A stretch of 64,000 nucleotides of DNA from Arachis hypogaea (GCF_003086295.3 NC_092044.1:68081213-68145212), one strand, 5' to 3'. Positions 20,264-32,060 are shown, numbered from the stretch's first letter. Notes: a model not told the origin generated them from the sequence alone. Program-made: numbers and translations.

Positions 20264-20605
20264 CTTAACACCTAGCACCTTGAACCAACTAGTTCGGGAG
20301 TGTTGACTAAAAGCTTATCATAAAGGGTCACCCTCTTACAGAGCACTTAGCCTAAAAAGGAATGCAATAAACCTTGGAAAAGAAGGAAGGATCAACAACT
20401 AGGAAGTCTCAAGGGATGCAAGTAAGCAAGTGTTCAAGGGCATGATAAAGGCCTGAAACCTAGTAAAGGAATGAACCTAAGTTGCTATGCATAAAACCCC
20501 ATAAACCAGGAATTTTACTTTTATATTGTTCATCTTGTTCTTTCATTCATTATTCCTATGTTTCAGTACTTGCTTAGGGACAAGCAAGCTTTAAGTTTGG
20601 TGTTG
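20264..20605 (+). other. End of X internal region with terminal AGGA-type hairpin and PPT
   Basis: This resumes X after element 2. TTGCTTAGGGACAAGCAA near 20572-20589 is followed by CTTTAAGTTTGGTGTTG and then the X LTR at 20606. It has no coding content. Confidence 0.7.
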
Positions 20606-20879
20606 TGATGCCAGGGCATCTAGGCCAGTTTCATTGACCTTTTCTTTACTGTTTTAGGGTAGTTTCATGCATTTTCTTAGAGAATAAGGCAAGTTTTGGA
20701 TGAAAATACACTTACACCTTGATTCAAGCAACTATTGTGAATTTCACATGATTTCATGAGGATTTTACAATTATTGAATGACAAATTGATGATGCATAAT
20801 CTCATAACTTTGACTAGAGCTTTAATTCACTTTATTTGCTTGATTTCAGGATAAAGGATGCAAGGAAGAACAACGTTAG

Positions 20880-21419
20880 TAGCCACGTTAACCTAGTTAA
20901 CGTGACCACTAACGTGGAATGGGAAAGAGCTTGCAACGTTAATGAGAAAAAGGGATCACCAATAACGCCTGCGAAGTCATTATAAGCCCACGTTAATTGC
21001 CACGTTAACTAGGTTAACGTGATAGTTAACGTGGAGACAAAGAAAGCTCCAGCGTTAGTGGTAAATGTGAACACCACTAACGCTCCAAAATGTGGCAATG
21101 AACCACGTTAAGAGTCACGTTAACTTAGTTAACGTGAACTCTAATGTGGAAGAGAGAAACAATGCCAACATTAGTGACACTCACCTTTGTCACTAACATT
21201 GGATCCAACTAGCATTGCCCATGTTAGTGGTCACGTTAAGACCACTAACGTGAAAGTTAACATGGAGCTAAGATTGATGAACCAACGTTAGTGACACTCA
21301 CCTTTGTCACTAACGTTGGAGATGGCATTTACTACCACGTCAGTGGCCACGTTAACTTAGTTACCGTGAGCTCTAACGTGGAGAGTAGGGGCACTTGGAG
21401 CTTTAGTGACAAAGGTGAA
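20880..21419 (+). repeat. ACGTTAAC palindrome array in X LTR, left part
   Basis: Units such as CCACGTTAACCTAGTTAACG (20884) and CACGTTAACTAGGTTAACGT (21002) recur with variants (CACGTTAACTTAGTTAACGT at 21117), separated by CACTAACG phrases. The core is palindromic. The array continues at 23064-23350. Confidence 0.85.
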
Positions 21420-23063
21420 TGATGAGCGGATAATTTATACGCTTTTTGGCATTGTTTTTAGTAAGTTTTTAGTATGTTTTAGTTAGTTTTTAGTATATTT
21501 TTATTAGTTTTTAGTTAAAATTCACTTTTCTGGACTTTACTATGAGTTTGTGTGTTTTTCTGTGATTTCAGGTATTTTCTGGCTGAAATTGAGGGACCTG
21601 AGCAAAAATCTGATTCAGAGGCTAAAAAGGACTGCAGATGCTGTTGGATTCTGACCTTCCTGCACTCGAAGTGGATTTTCTGGAGCTACAGAAGCCCAAT
21701 TGGCGCGCTCTCAACGGCGTTGGAAATTATACATCCTGGGCTTTCCAGCAATATATAATAGTCCATACTTTGCCTGAGATTTGATGGCCCAAACCGGCGT
21801 TCCAAATCAGCTCAAAACTGCCCGTTGTTAAACGCCAGAACTGGCACAAGAATGGGAGTTAAACGCCCAAACTGGCACAAAAGCTAGCGTTTAACTCCAA
21901 GAAGAGTCTCTACACGAAAATGCTTCAATGCTCAGCCCAAGCACACACCAAGTGGGCCCGGAAGTGGATTTTTATGTCATTTACTCATCGTTGTAAACCC
22001 TAGGCTACTAGTTCTCTACAAATAGGACCTTTTGCTATTGTATTTTCATCTTTTGATCACTTTAGATCTTAGATCAGATCTTGGTTCTTCTGGTTCCCTC
22101 TCTGGGGCCGAAGCCAATTATCACTTTTGTTCTCATGTATTTTCAACGGTGGAGTTTCTACACACCATAGATTAAGGTGTGGAGCTCTGCTGTACCTCGA
22201 GTATTAATGCAATTACTATTGTTCTTCTATTCAATTCGGCTTGTTCTTGTTCTAAGATATTCATTTGCACCCAAGAATATGATGAATGTGATGATTATGT
22301 GACACTCATCATCATTCTCACTTATGAACGAGTGCCTGACAACCACTTCTGTTCTACAAGCAAACAAGGCTTGAATGTTTATCTCTTGGATCCCTTAATC
22401 GGAATCTTCGTGGTATAAGCTAGAATTGATGGCGGCATTCAAGAGAATCCAGAAGGTCTAAACCTTGTCTGTGGCATTCTGAGTAGGATTCAATGATTGA
22501 ATGACTGTGACGAGCTTCAAACTCGCGATTCTGGGGCGTTAGTGACAGACGCAAAAGAATCACTGGATTCTATTCCGACATGATCGAGAACCGACAGCTG
22601 AATAGTCGTGCCGTGACAGGGTGCGTTGAACATTTTCACTGAGAGGATGGGAGGTAGCCACTGACAACGGTGAAACCCTACATACAGCTTGCCATGGAAA
22701 GGAGTAAGAAGGATTGGATGAAGACAGTAGCAAAGCAGAGAGACAGAAGGGACAAAGCATCTCCATACGCTTATCTGAAATTATAACCAATGAATTACAT
22801 AAGTATCTCTATCTTTATCTTTATGTTTTATTCATACATCATCCATAAGCATTTGAGTTTGCCTGACTAAGATTTACAAGGTGACCATAGCTTGCTTCAT
22901 ACTAACAATCTCCGTGGGATCGACCCTTACTCGCGTAAGGTTTATTACTTGGACAACCCAGTACACTTGCTGGTTAGTTGTGCGAAGTTGTGATAAAGAG
23001 TTGAGATTATAATTGTGCGTACCATGTTGATGGCGCCATTGATGATCACAATTTCGTGCACCA
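21420..23063 (+). mobile_element. Solo LTR, family A (1,644 bp), in X LTR
   Basis: It starts TGATGAGCGGATAATTTA and ends ATTTCGTGCACCA. Flanking bases are GTGAA (21415-21419) and GTGAG (23064-23068), a 5-bp duplication with one difference. No internal region is present, so it arose by LTR-LTR recombination. The TATA region reads ACAAATAGG (22018-22026), weakened relative to the sister copy at 27422. Confidence 0.85.
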
Positions 23064-23350
23064 GTGAGTGTCACTAATGCTCTCGAAGATGAGGCATACC
23101 CATGTTAAGAGCCACGTTAGTTACACTAACGTGAACTCTAACGTAGGGACAAGGGGCACAAGGCAATGTTATTGGGAAAGGTGAGTCCCAATAATGCTTG
23201 CGAAGGTTTATATGGCAACGTTAGTGGTCATGTTAGTGCCACTAACGTTGGAGTTAACATGGGTTATATGGGGTTGGAACGTTAGTGAAAAAGGTGATTG
23301 CCACTAACGTTCTCAAACCCACAATCTCACTTAACGTTAACATCTCTAAC
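23064..23350 (+). repeat. ACGTTAAC palindrome array in X LTR, right part
   Basis: This continues the array with AACGTTAGTG...CACTAACGTT phrases near 23219-23245 and 23280-23310. The duplicated GTGAG at its start is the target site of the solo LTR. Confidence 0.75.
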
Positions 23351-24365
23351 GCCCATGCCTAACTCACACTTTTCTGCAAGCTGAGCCACTAAAGATTGTA
23401 ACTGCTTCAACTCAAGATCTAAGGGGCTGGGCACTAAAGATTGTAACTTGGAAAACTCACTAGAAGATCAAGAAGAGTAGTATATATAGGAGTAGTTTTG
23501 AACTGTAGAGGGGCTGGGCACTTTGGAGAACTACCCTCTGTATATTTACTTTTCTGCACTTTTAGCTAAGCATGTATTCTTTTCTGCCATTTTCCATTTC
23601 TAGAGCTATAAACAACTAAACCCCTTTCATTGGGTTAGGGAGCTCTGTTGTAATTTGATGGATCAATTATAGTTTTCATTCTTCTTCTTCTCTCTTCTCT
23701 TTTGATTTACTAGAAAGCTTTTCGATCTTAACTCAATTGGTTAGTTGTCTTGGAAAAGAAACTCTCAATAATTGGATCTCCTTTAAGCTTGGGAAAAGGG
23801 ATGAGGAGATCATGCTAGAAATGCTTTCTCATGTTGGACCAAATTGGGGTCTGGGCGGATATAGTGACATGTAATCCTCCCAACACTTTAATTTGGAAAT
23901 ACATGTGGTATAATCAGTAACCACACTTCATCTCTTCCCATGAGCAATTGAATCAAGGAATTGGGCAATTGTTCAAGCTTAGAGAGCTTGGGTTGCCAAG
24001 GAGATCAATAGATGCTTTGATTGAGGAAGAGATGAAAATGAATTTAATCCGGAGAATACAACATCTCCTGAGCCCAATGAATTCCCCATTTCTGATCTTA
24101 CCTATTCTCTTTACTTTCTGCCATTTATTTACATGCTCATTTTCCCAAATCTCCATCTAAGATTCTGCATTTTATTTTATGCTATTTACTTTTTTGCCAT
24201 TTAATTTTCTACAATTCTCAACTATACTCTGTTTAGCTCAACTAGCATACTCTTTCAATCAATCCCTATGGGATTCGACCTCACTCTATTGTGAGTTTTT
24301 ACTTGACGACAATTCGGTATACTTGCTGAAGGGAAATTTTTTGAGAGACAAGTTTTCATGCATCA

Positions 24366-24722
24366 CCAGAGTGATCCACTACAGTGAAGAGGCTAACTCC
24401 CAACTTCAAAGGGAAGAACTCGACCTACTTCCAGAAATCCAAGAAAGAGCTCAGATCATGGAAGAGGCAGTAAAACATCGAATGGCTTCAAGATACAATC
24501 AAAAGGTAGTGTCGTGAGGTTTTGCCGAGAACGACTTTGACCTAATCCAAAATGACATCGGAACAACTCGACCTGGAAAAGGAAAGCTGGTAGCAAACTG
24601 GAAGGGACCCTACCAAGTCATAGAAATACTCGGAAGAGGCTACTACAAGCTATCCGAACTCGAAGGGCGAGATTTCCCAAGGTCATGGCACGCCTGCTAC
24701 TTAAGAAGGTACTACAGTTAGG
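24366..24722 (+). pseudogene. Integrase C-terminal fragment of element 4 (Tat type)
   Basis: The frame reads VIHYSEEANSQLQREELDLL, then EEAVKHRMASRYNQKVV with a TGA at about 24515-24517, and continues WKGPYQVIEILGRGYYKLSE to a stop at 24720-24722. It matches the - strand integrase end of element 5 (36923-37405) closely. The rest of pol is upstream of X, outside the window. Confidence 0.88.
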
Positions 24723-25139
24723 AGATAGTAAAGGATCTTAGGATGATGCTCACTCTTTTTCCTTAAAAAGGTTTTTTAACGAGGCACCAAGCCAAGATCC
24801 ATGAAATACCTAACTTAGAGGGGTAAAACTTCCACATGTATGTATTGGCATATTTACTTTTCGAATAAAGTTTTTTCAGATTTTCTATAAATCTTTTATC
24901 AAGACGCATTAATCTGAAAACGCAAAATTTCATCGCCCGATTATAAAGCTACAGATCAGCATAAGTGAAAACTAAATTCACTGCCCGATCATGATAGAAG
25001 ACCAACAAAGATGAAAACTTAATTCATCAAAGGTCGACCAAGCGAGGATCAAACTCAATCTCTACAAAATTGGCAAAGATGAAAAGTGACAAAAACAGAT
25101 TAAATGCAAGAAGTTATCGAAAGTGACCCATAGGAAAGG
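24723..25139 (+). other. Post-pol spacer of element 4
   Basis: Non-coding. It includes ACGAGGCACCAAGCC, which is the counterpart of ATGGTGCCTCATTAAA (36856) on the other strand in element 5. There is no supported ORF. Confidence 0.55.
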
Positions 25140-25650
25140 ACCTAACGAGGTCTTAATAAAAATGGGTTTCAAAAAAATAACATAAAAGACGGACCGACAT
25201 GAAGAAGTTGGACCAGTCACAACAGCAATGTTATAAAAAGTAAATCCCTAGAAAGAGGCCTGACCAGCCCTAAAAAAGAGGATTACTAGAAATAACTTAG
25301 AAGGGACCGACATGACGAAGTCGGCCTCCCATAAAAAAGTTATAAAAGTATCTATAAAAGAGATCTGACAAAGATCCAAAAATGGATTACTAGAAATAAC
25401 TTAAAAGGGACCGACATGACAAAGTCGGCCTCCCACAAAAAAAGTTATAAAAGTAATCTATAAAAGAGATCTGACAAAGATCTAAAATGGATTACTAGAA
25501 ATAACTTAGAAGGGACCGACATGATGAAGTCGGCCTCCCACAAACTAGAATAAGTTATACAGTAATCTACACGAAAAGACCTGACAAAGGCCCAAACAAT
25601 AGGATTATTAGAGATAACTTCCAAAAGATCGAGATGAAGACAGAAGGCAA
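25140..25650 (+). repeat. Tandem repeat of about 105-113 bp in element 4
   Basis: The phrase GGATTACTAGAAATAACTT recurs at about 25280, 25384 and 25489, with a variant at 25602. Each unit contains a short inverted pair GACCGAC...GTCGGCC and GATCTGACAAAGATC. Element 5 has the corresponding array at 35850-36450. Confidence 0.85.
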
Positions 25651-26089
25651 TCAAAAGAGATCAGAACGCGAGGTTCCAACACCCTGAAGATGCCTAACAA
25701 ATATTAAATCAAAGTAATCGACAAATAGAAACAAAGTGGCTATAATAAACAAGACCTAAGAGGCCACCTGAAGTCGACCCCAAAAGGCCTGAAAAGCTAC
25801 CTTGATTTTTCAAAATAAAGTTGCTAAAAAAGCAACTAGAAAGTATCCAGAAGTCAGAACCGTATAACTACAAAATAAAAAGAGCTTAAAGCCCACAAGC
25901 CGGGCTATACACAAATACACCAAGAAACAATCATAGAGGATCCAAGGACTTCCCAATTGTAGCATCTCGGGGTGAAGGAGGACGAGTTTGAAGAGGAACC
26001 ACATCAATCATCTCATCATCCCGGTTCAAAATCTGGACGTCTGGATCAGACTCAGGCTAAGCGACCTCAGCTGCCTTAGCTACCTGAAC
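25651..26089 (-). other. Spacer between tandem array and antisense ORF, element 4
   Basis: This is the presumed 3' untranslated part of the antisense gene. It includes AAAAGAGCTTAAAGCCCACA, matching the sequence after the stop of the antisense ORF in element 5 (35540-35570). There is no other ORF. Confidence 0.45.
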
Positions 26090-26670
26090 TTAAGAGGGTG
26101 GTGCAATGGAGGCTTTAGTAGCAGGAACAGGAGGAGGGTCGACTTCATCATCAGCAGCGTCATCTGGGACTATCTTACCATCTTTTACGATGTTATCCAA
26201 GATGAAAAGAGTAAGGTGAAGATCGGGCGTAAGAACTCGAACTTGATCCCTTAGATTCTCATAAGTAGCATTTACACTGCCCATAAGATGACCCTGGAGC
26301 TCAGCATAATCAGCTCGGGCAAACTCTAACTCCTCCCTCAGACCCATATCTCCCTTTAAGTTGTAACATAGCTATCCTTATGCTTCAAAGCCATATCTTC
26401 AGACAACTTGGCAAAAGCTGCCAAAGCAACAGCCCGAGTCTTCTCCCCCTTTAACTCTTTCTCCAAATCGGCCACTTTCACCTCGAGCTCCTCTTTCAAG
26501 CCCTTAATCCGACCAAATTCCGACTTGGCCTCCTCCATAAAGGCCTTTGTAGCATGGATAGGAAGATCTTGAGCGGTCCGGTATAAAGATGCTCCCATGT
26601 GTGCCAGTTTAATGCCACTCCGAGTGATAAAATCCAAATGATGAAGAATGGATACATCATCAGTAGGCAT
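26090..26670 (-). pseudogene. Antisense ORF of element 4, C-terminal half (coiled coil)
   Basis: Two adjoining frames on the - strand read DDVSILHHLDFITRSG, HATKAFMEEAKSEFGRIKG, then YAELQGHLMGSVNATYENL and LTLFILDNIVKDGKIVPDD. They match 34800-35340 of the + strand ORF in element 5. Residues of the first frame, LKEELEVKVADLEKELKG, form a heptad-like coiled coil. A frameshift or stop separates the two frames near 26347-26356. The 5' half continues beyond the solo LTR at 26844-28447. The direction is opposite to pol. Confidence 0.8.
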
Positions 26671-26843
26671 GACACCATAAGGAGCAATTTGTTGATCAAC
26701 AAACCCGACAGCATCAAAGTCGGGAGTAGATTAAAAGGCTCGATAGTCCGGGGTCTTTTTGGAGGAGGAACGACAGTAGGAAAAAAAGTAGCAGCAGAGG
26801 TCTAGGGAGGATTAACTAAATAGACCTGAGGTGTTGGGATCAC

Positions 26844-28447
26844 TGATGAGCGGATAATTTATACGCTTTTTGGCATTGTTTTTAGGTAGTTTTTAGCATG
26901 ATCTAGTTACTTTTAGGGATATTTTCATTAGTTTTTATGCTAAATTTACATTTCTGGACTTTACTATGAGTTTGTGTGTTTTTCTATGATTTCAGGTATT
27001 TTCTGGCTGAAATTGAGAGACCTGAGCAAAACTCTCATAAGGAGGCTGACAAAGGACTACTGATGCTGTTGGAATCTGACCTCCCTGCACTCAAAATGGA
27101 TTTTTTGGAGCTACAGAACTCCAAATGGTGCGCTCTCAACGGCGTTGGAAAGTAGACATCTAGGTCTTTCCAGAAATATATAATGGTCCATACTTTATTC
27201 TTGATTAGACAACGTAAACTGGTGCTCAACGCCAGTTTCATGTTACTGTCTGGAGTCAAACGCCAGAAACACGTCACGAACCGGAGTTGAACACCCAAAA
27301 CACGTTACAACTTGGCGTTCAACTCCAAGAGAAGCCTCAGCCCAAACATACACCAAGTGGGCCCCGGAAGTGAATTTATGCATCAATTACTTATCTTTGT
27401 AAACCCTAGTAGCTACTTTAGTATAAATAGAACTTTTTAGTAGTTTATTAGAGGTCTTCTTTGGATCATTCGGTCTTGTGACCACATGGGGGCTGGCCAT
27501 TCGGCCATGCCTAAACCTTTCACTTATGTATTTTCAACGGTGGAGTTTCTACACACCATAGATTAAGGGTGTGGAGCTCTGCTGTACCTCAATTTTCAAT
27601 GCAATTACCATTATTTTCTATCCAATTCAATTTATTCCTGTTCTAAGATATTCGTTGCACTTCAACTTGATGAATGTGATGGTCTGTGACACTCATCATC
27701 ATTTTCACCTATGAACGCACGTGACTGACAACCACTTCTGTTCTACCTTAGGCCGGGCGCATATCTCTTGGATTCCTTAATCAGAATCTTCGTGGTATAA
27801 GCTAGAATTGATGGCGGCATTCATGGGAATCCGGAAAGTCTATCCTTGTCTGTGGTATTCCAAGTAGGATTCTGGGATTGAATGACTGTGACGAGCTTCA
27901 AACTCTTGAAGGTTGGGCGTTAGTGACAGACGCAAAAGAATCACTGGATTCTACTCCAACCTGATTAAGAACCGACAGATGATTAGCCGTGCTGTGACAG
28001 AGCATTTGGACCATTTTCACTGAGAGGATGGGATGTAGCCATTGACAATGGTGATGCCCTACATACAGCTTGCCATAGAAGGGAGTGATAAAATTGGATA
28101 AAAGCAGTAGGAAAGCAGAGATTCAACAGGGACAAGCATCTCCATACGCTTATCTGAAATTCCCACCATTAATTTACATAAGTATTTCTATCCTTTATTA
28201 TTTAAGCAAGTATCTCTTTATATTACCCATAATCAATTGTTATCTGCCTGACTGAGATTTATAAGATGACCATAGCTTGCTTCATACCAACAATCTCTGT
28301 GGGATCGACCCTTACTCACGTAAGGTATTACTTGGACGACCCAGTACACTTGCTGGTTAGTTGTGCAGAGTTGTGATAAAGTGTGATTAACGTTTGAGAG
28401 CACCAAGTCTTTGGAGCTATTATTGATGATCAAAATTTCGTCCACCA
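26844..28447 (+). mobile_element. Solo LTR, family A (1,604 bp), with perfect ATCAC duplications
   Basis: It starts TGATGAGCGG and ends TTTCGTCCACCA. ATCAC flanks it at 26839-26843 and 28448-28452. A TATA box, TATAAATAG, is at 27422-27430. Palindrome remnants (GGTGCTCAACGCCAG near 27222, GGCGTTCAACTCC near 27313) show the family repeat. It splits the antisense ORF of element 4. Confidence 0.92.
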
Positions 28448-28499
28448 ATCACCCTCCTCGGCCCAGTGGAACTCGAGATCGGTCTCTTAGGCGGAACTT

Positions 28500-29544
28500 G
28501 AGAAGATCCTTCCCCTGCAGCATTGGCCGAAATATTCTGCGCAGTAGTAGCTTCCTCGCCTTTTTAAAGGATTTCATGGAATCATTGGTCTTGGCCATCT
28601 TTGAAAAAACAAATCAAAACAAGTTACAAAACTGGATGAAAAGAAGTAAAAACAAACAAAGCATTACAAAAGAAGTCGGTCACTACCCAGTTCGGCTCGG
28701 ACAAGAGAAGGGTCCCCCAAAAATCTCTGTGAGTCAAGATGGGGAGGTTCCCCCTAAATATCCTCCAACACAGTTACAAAGGCCTGCTCAACCTCATCAA
28801 GCATCTCCCATGAGTATCGAGACACTACAACATTCTTCTGCCAACACAAAGGGAAGGCAGGTTCACCATTCACCTCTAAGAAAAAAGGTCGAGCTCCCTC
28901 AACAGCTCGAACTTTGAAAAAGTAGTTCTTAAAGTCCCTAAAGAACTCATCGTACATGGAAAAGACTTTGTGGCCTAGGGCAGACCTGAAAGAAACCCAA
29001 GAAGCTTTCTTTTTGGTAGTCCCAGGCTTGGTCAGAACAAAGAGATGTAGAAAGAGAGTTTGGGAAGGTGTGACATCTAATTCTTGGCAGAGCAACTGAA
29101 AGATCTTGATAAAATCCCAAGAGTTCGGATGGAGCTGGGATGGAGCAACGTTACACGACCACAACAAGTCAGTCTCAAAAGAAGTAAAAGGGAAAGTAAT
29201 GTTCAGCTAGTTGAAAAAATAGTAATAGGCATAAAAGAAGGGACGCTCCCCCTGAACCAAGGTCAGAAAACAAACCCTCTCATCAGAATTAGGTGGTACA
29301 TCTCATAATCTTTCTCTTGGGCACGACTACTACAAATCCTATGACGTTTTCTCAGCTCTGCACAGATCTCAGCATCTACTATGGAGACACACATCAACAC
29401 GAGGGAGTCCAGCCAGTTGGACATCCCCGCAGGAATCTTGGAAGACATCTCAACAATATTTTTGCGGGTGACGTGAAAACATCTCAGACAAATATAACTT
29501 CGAGCATACAAACAGTAAAAGAAAAACCCCAAGACGCACACCAA
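28500..29544 (-). pseudogene. Antisense ORF of element 4, N-terminal half (Transposase_28-like)
   Basis: On the - strand the frame starts near MSSKIPAGMSNWLDSLVLMC and continues NVAPSQLHPNSWDFIKIF, FLHLFVLTKPGTTKKK, FKNYFFKVRAVEGARPFF and WEMLDEVEQAFVTVLED. The pattern fits the putative gypsy-type transposon family (PF04195) seen in plant retroelements. A frameshift lies between 29167 and 29263. An intron-like gap (28599-28686, GT to AG on the - strand) precedes a short exon starting MAKTNDSMKSFKKARK. The function is unknown. Confidence 0.75.
28599..28686 (-). other. Probable intron in antisense ORF of element 4
   Basis: On the - strand it begins GTAGTGACC and ends TTTTTTCAAAG with a T-rich 3' part. 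It sits where element 5 has a GT-AG intron (34400-34498). The phase is not perfectly kept with the next ATG frame, so the exact acceptor is uncertain. Confidence 0.5.
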
Positions 29545-29640
29545 GGTCCAGGGGAATCCTTTGAAGGCAGTGACAGAGTAAGGGCTCAGAAAAAATCTAC
29601 AAGGCTAACATCCAAACAAAACTTTCAGCAAAGAAAATAA

Positions 29641-30262
29641 CCCTCTTCTAACAAGCAACGTCCCGAGAAGAAAAAGACAAAAATCAAAGCAAAGTCATCA
29701 GAAAATCATCGTCTCTTACAAATCTATCAACAAAACTATCATTAGGGCAAAAGTCATCAAAGGAAAAACCTTTTTCAAAACAGCAGTTCATAAATCCTCA
29801 AAAAATTAAAAATACTATCAGAAAGCAGTGATAACATGCGAAGCCCTAAAGCGCCAAACTATCAGAAAATCCACCCGAGAACATACATAAGGTCGAAAGA
29901 AAACCAAAAAACATGCATCATAGTGATAACCAAGCATGGTAATACGAAATAGTTCAAGTTTGCCAACATAAACTCAAACAAAACCGAAACTTTACCCAGA
30001 ATAGAACAATGCAAGCACAAGGAAAGAATGACAAAAGAAGTAAAAGAAATAGAAAGAAGAACCAACCAGAAAGAAAGTGCTGAAGAAGTGGGAGACGAAG
30101 AGACAAAATCCAAAACTGCCTTTGAGCAAAGAAAACACCAATGACCACCAATGGTGTCACATAGAGAAGCATGGAAACGCAAAAAATCCAAGAAAAGAAG
30201 GAAGCACGAAGACAGAAGAACTTGAGAAATGAAAGGGTAAGACCGAGCTTAAGCAGGGGCAC
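29641..30262 (-). other. Upstream region of antisense ORF and PPT of element 4
   Basis: On the - strand this is a T/C-rich leader of the antisense gene. The + strand end, CTTAAGCAGGGGCAC (30248-30262), is the polypurine-type tract abutting the LTR. There are no other supported ORFs. Confidence 0.55.
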
Positions 30263-30797
30263 TGTTCATACCCTGGGTCGAGCTGTACGACCCGGGATGA
30301 CCGAAGACAAAGTCGACCGACCTGTTCAGATCAGGATCACCTGACTTCTTTATAAAAGAGGTCGGCTAAACCACTACAGAAGCCCAAGAAGGCCCAAATA
30401 GAGGAACACGACCCAAATCTAAAGGCAGCCCAAAACCTAGAAAGATAAGGGCGGTTCTTTAAAGATAAGATAACTTCACTCCAAGATAAGATAAGATAAC
30501 TATCTTATCCCAAAGAAAGATCATTCTACAACATTATAAATACACTGAAGCACCCAGGTATAACTCATACTCTAATTCTACTAAAAATCTGCTTAATACC
30601 CTTGCTAACTTAAGCATCAGAGTCCCTTGCAGGTACCCCCACCCTCTGGTGACAAAAGGATCAGCACCACCACCATGTCCAACAAGTCGGACATGGCGGC
30701 TCTGGCCACCATCATCAAGTCGGACACAACAGCTCCGACCAGTATAGAAGATCTCGTCCGAGATCGACTTACAATTTCAGGTAACCTCCGAGATCAA
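30263..30797 (+). repeat. 3' LTR of element 4 (Tat type), 3' end truncated
   Basis: It starts TGTTCATACCCTGGGTCGAG and matches the reverse complement of the element 5 LTRs. The U3 region carries a cluster of GATAAG/CTTATC motifs (30460-30510), then a TATA box, TATAAATAC, at 30535-30543. The last bases before the break (GGTAACCTCCGA) should continue to CTCGGAACA but instead join element 6 sequence near 30797. Confidence 0.85.
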
Positions 30798-31120
30798 GGC
30801 ACACCATGGTTACTTGTTCAAAGCTTAATAGCAAGGGTTGGTGTTGAACTAGATTGCTTGGGTCTAGGATGATGTTTGGTCACTTTATTGAGAATTCATC
30901 TTGCTTGCCACCTATATGAACTAATGAGAATCGACTCAAAGATTGGTGTGAAAATAAAGTGTGGGATCCCGGATTACAAGATGAGGACCACTTTTGGGAG
31001 CCCATGGTTTCTGAGGAACTCCACCTAAGCTTGGAGTTATTAATTTTGAAGAATGAGTCACAATGGAGAACCAAGTATTGGTGGGAGTTCGAAGAAGAGT
31101 TTAAGCACAAGCCACCTTAA
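30798..31120 (+). pseudogene. C-terminal tail of element 6 ORF (unknown function)
   Basis: The frame reads CENKVWDPGLQDEDHFWEP, then WRTKYWWEFEEEFKHKPP and a TAA at 31118-31120. It matches the end of the element 7 ORF (57442 onward, - strand): CENKVWDPGLQEEDQLWEP and FKHWWKFQDEYKHKPP. Only the last part is present. The upstream portion was lost at the junction with the element 4 LTR. Confidence 0.75.
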
Positions 31121-32055
31121 GAAGAGCTCCCCATAAGTCGAACATAAGGACAATAACAAAATAGTGTAGAATTTAGTTGATTTAATGTTTTGTTTTGGTT
31201 GTTGAGTTTAATTAGTATATTAGTATGTTAAATAAGGTTTTAGGGTGTTTTGGTAGCTGTTTGGTGGTTTGGAATGCTTGGTTCGGTGCAAGAACTTGGA
31301 AAAATTTTGAAAAACAGAGCACAACCCACGCGTACGCGTACATGGGGCGTACGTGCACTTCGGGCATTTTCGACCATCCACGCGCACGCGTACATGGCGC
31401 GTACGCGTGGATGCAAAAATTCCCTCTCCAGCCAAAAAACTGAAGTTAGGCCTGCACTGTGCGAACATTGGGCCTAAGGCACAAACCAACCCACGCGTGC
31501 ACACATCTGTCGCGTACGCATCCATGATTCGGACTGCGCAATGCACGCGCACGCGTACATGGCGCGCGCGCCAATCGCTCCATCTGCCATCCTGGTTCAT
31601 TTACCAGAGAGTTAGGCAAACCTTGGGCTGACACTATGCCCGCGCACGCGTCCTTGATTATAAATGCGGAATGCACGCGCACGCACGCTGTGTGCACACG
31701 CGTCGATCGCGCCACTTGCACCCCTAGCACTTTCTCCCGAGAGTTGAGCCAACCTTGAGCTGACGCTGTGCCCTACGCTTGACACAACCTATGCGTATGC
31801 ACACCTGGCGCATACGCGTCCCTCGGACGGTATGCACATCGATGCGTGAGCATGCATGATGCGTCCGCGCCGGTAAAAAAAAATAGTTTTTTTCCTCTTC
31901 CATTTTCTTTTGCCTATTGCATTCACATACTTTTACCCTTTTCATTTTAATTTTTTTTATAGCTTATTCCTTATTTTAATAATGGTGTTGAATCCTTATA
32001 CTTAATTGTTGAGAAATTCTTGCATTATTTTGGTGCTTCGTGACTTGTTGCATTA
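31121..32055 (+). repeat. CG-rich ACGCGTACGCG palindrome region of element 6
   Basis: Alternating CGCG and ACGCGTAC stretches at 31328-31400, 31490-31570, 31640-31705 and 31790-31870, including an inverted pair CATCCACGCG...CGCGTGGATG (31374-31412). The same region in element 7 is at 56920-57180. No ORF is supported. The rest to 32055 is AT-rich filler interrupted by element 5. Confidence 0.75.
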
Positions 32056-32060
32056 ATTGT

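Larger units (their letters stand above)
20606..24365 (+). repeat. 3' LTR of X, interrupted by a solo LTR
   Basis: It starts TGATGCCAGGGCATC and ends TTTTCATGCATCA. Without the insertion (21420-23068) it is about 2.1 kb. It carries an array of CACGTTAAC/GTTAACGTG palindromes on both sides of the insertion. The end motif TCGACCTCACTC...GTGAGTTTTACTTGACG resembles the U5 end of element 2. After 24365 the sequence is integrase of element 4, so X is inserted there. Confidence 0.85.

Noticed and set aside
22179..22418. Cys-rich 79-codon frame in the solo LTR
   Set aside because: It lies in LTR U5 sequence shared by non-coding copies and is broken in the sister LTRs.
31220..31730. Arg/Thr/His-rich reading frames in the CG-rich region (also 56797-57283)
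   Set aside because: Several frames are open on both strands because of the ACGCGT repeats. No start context or homology supports them.
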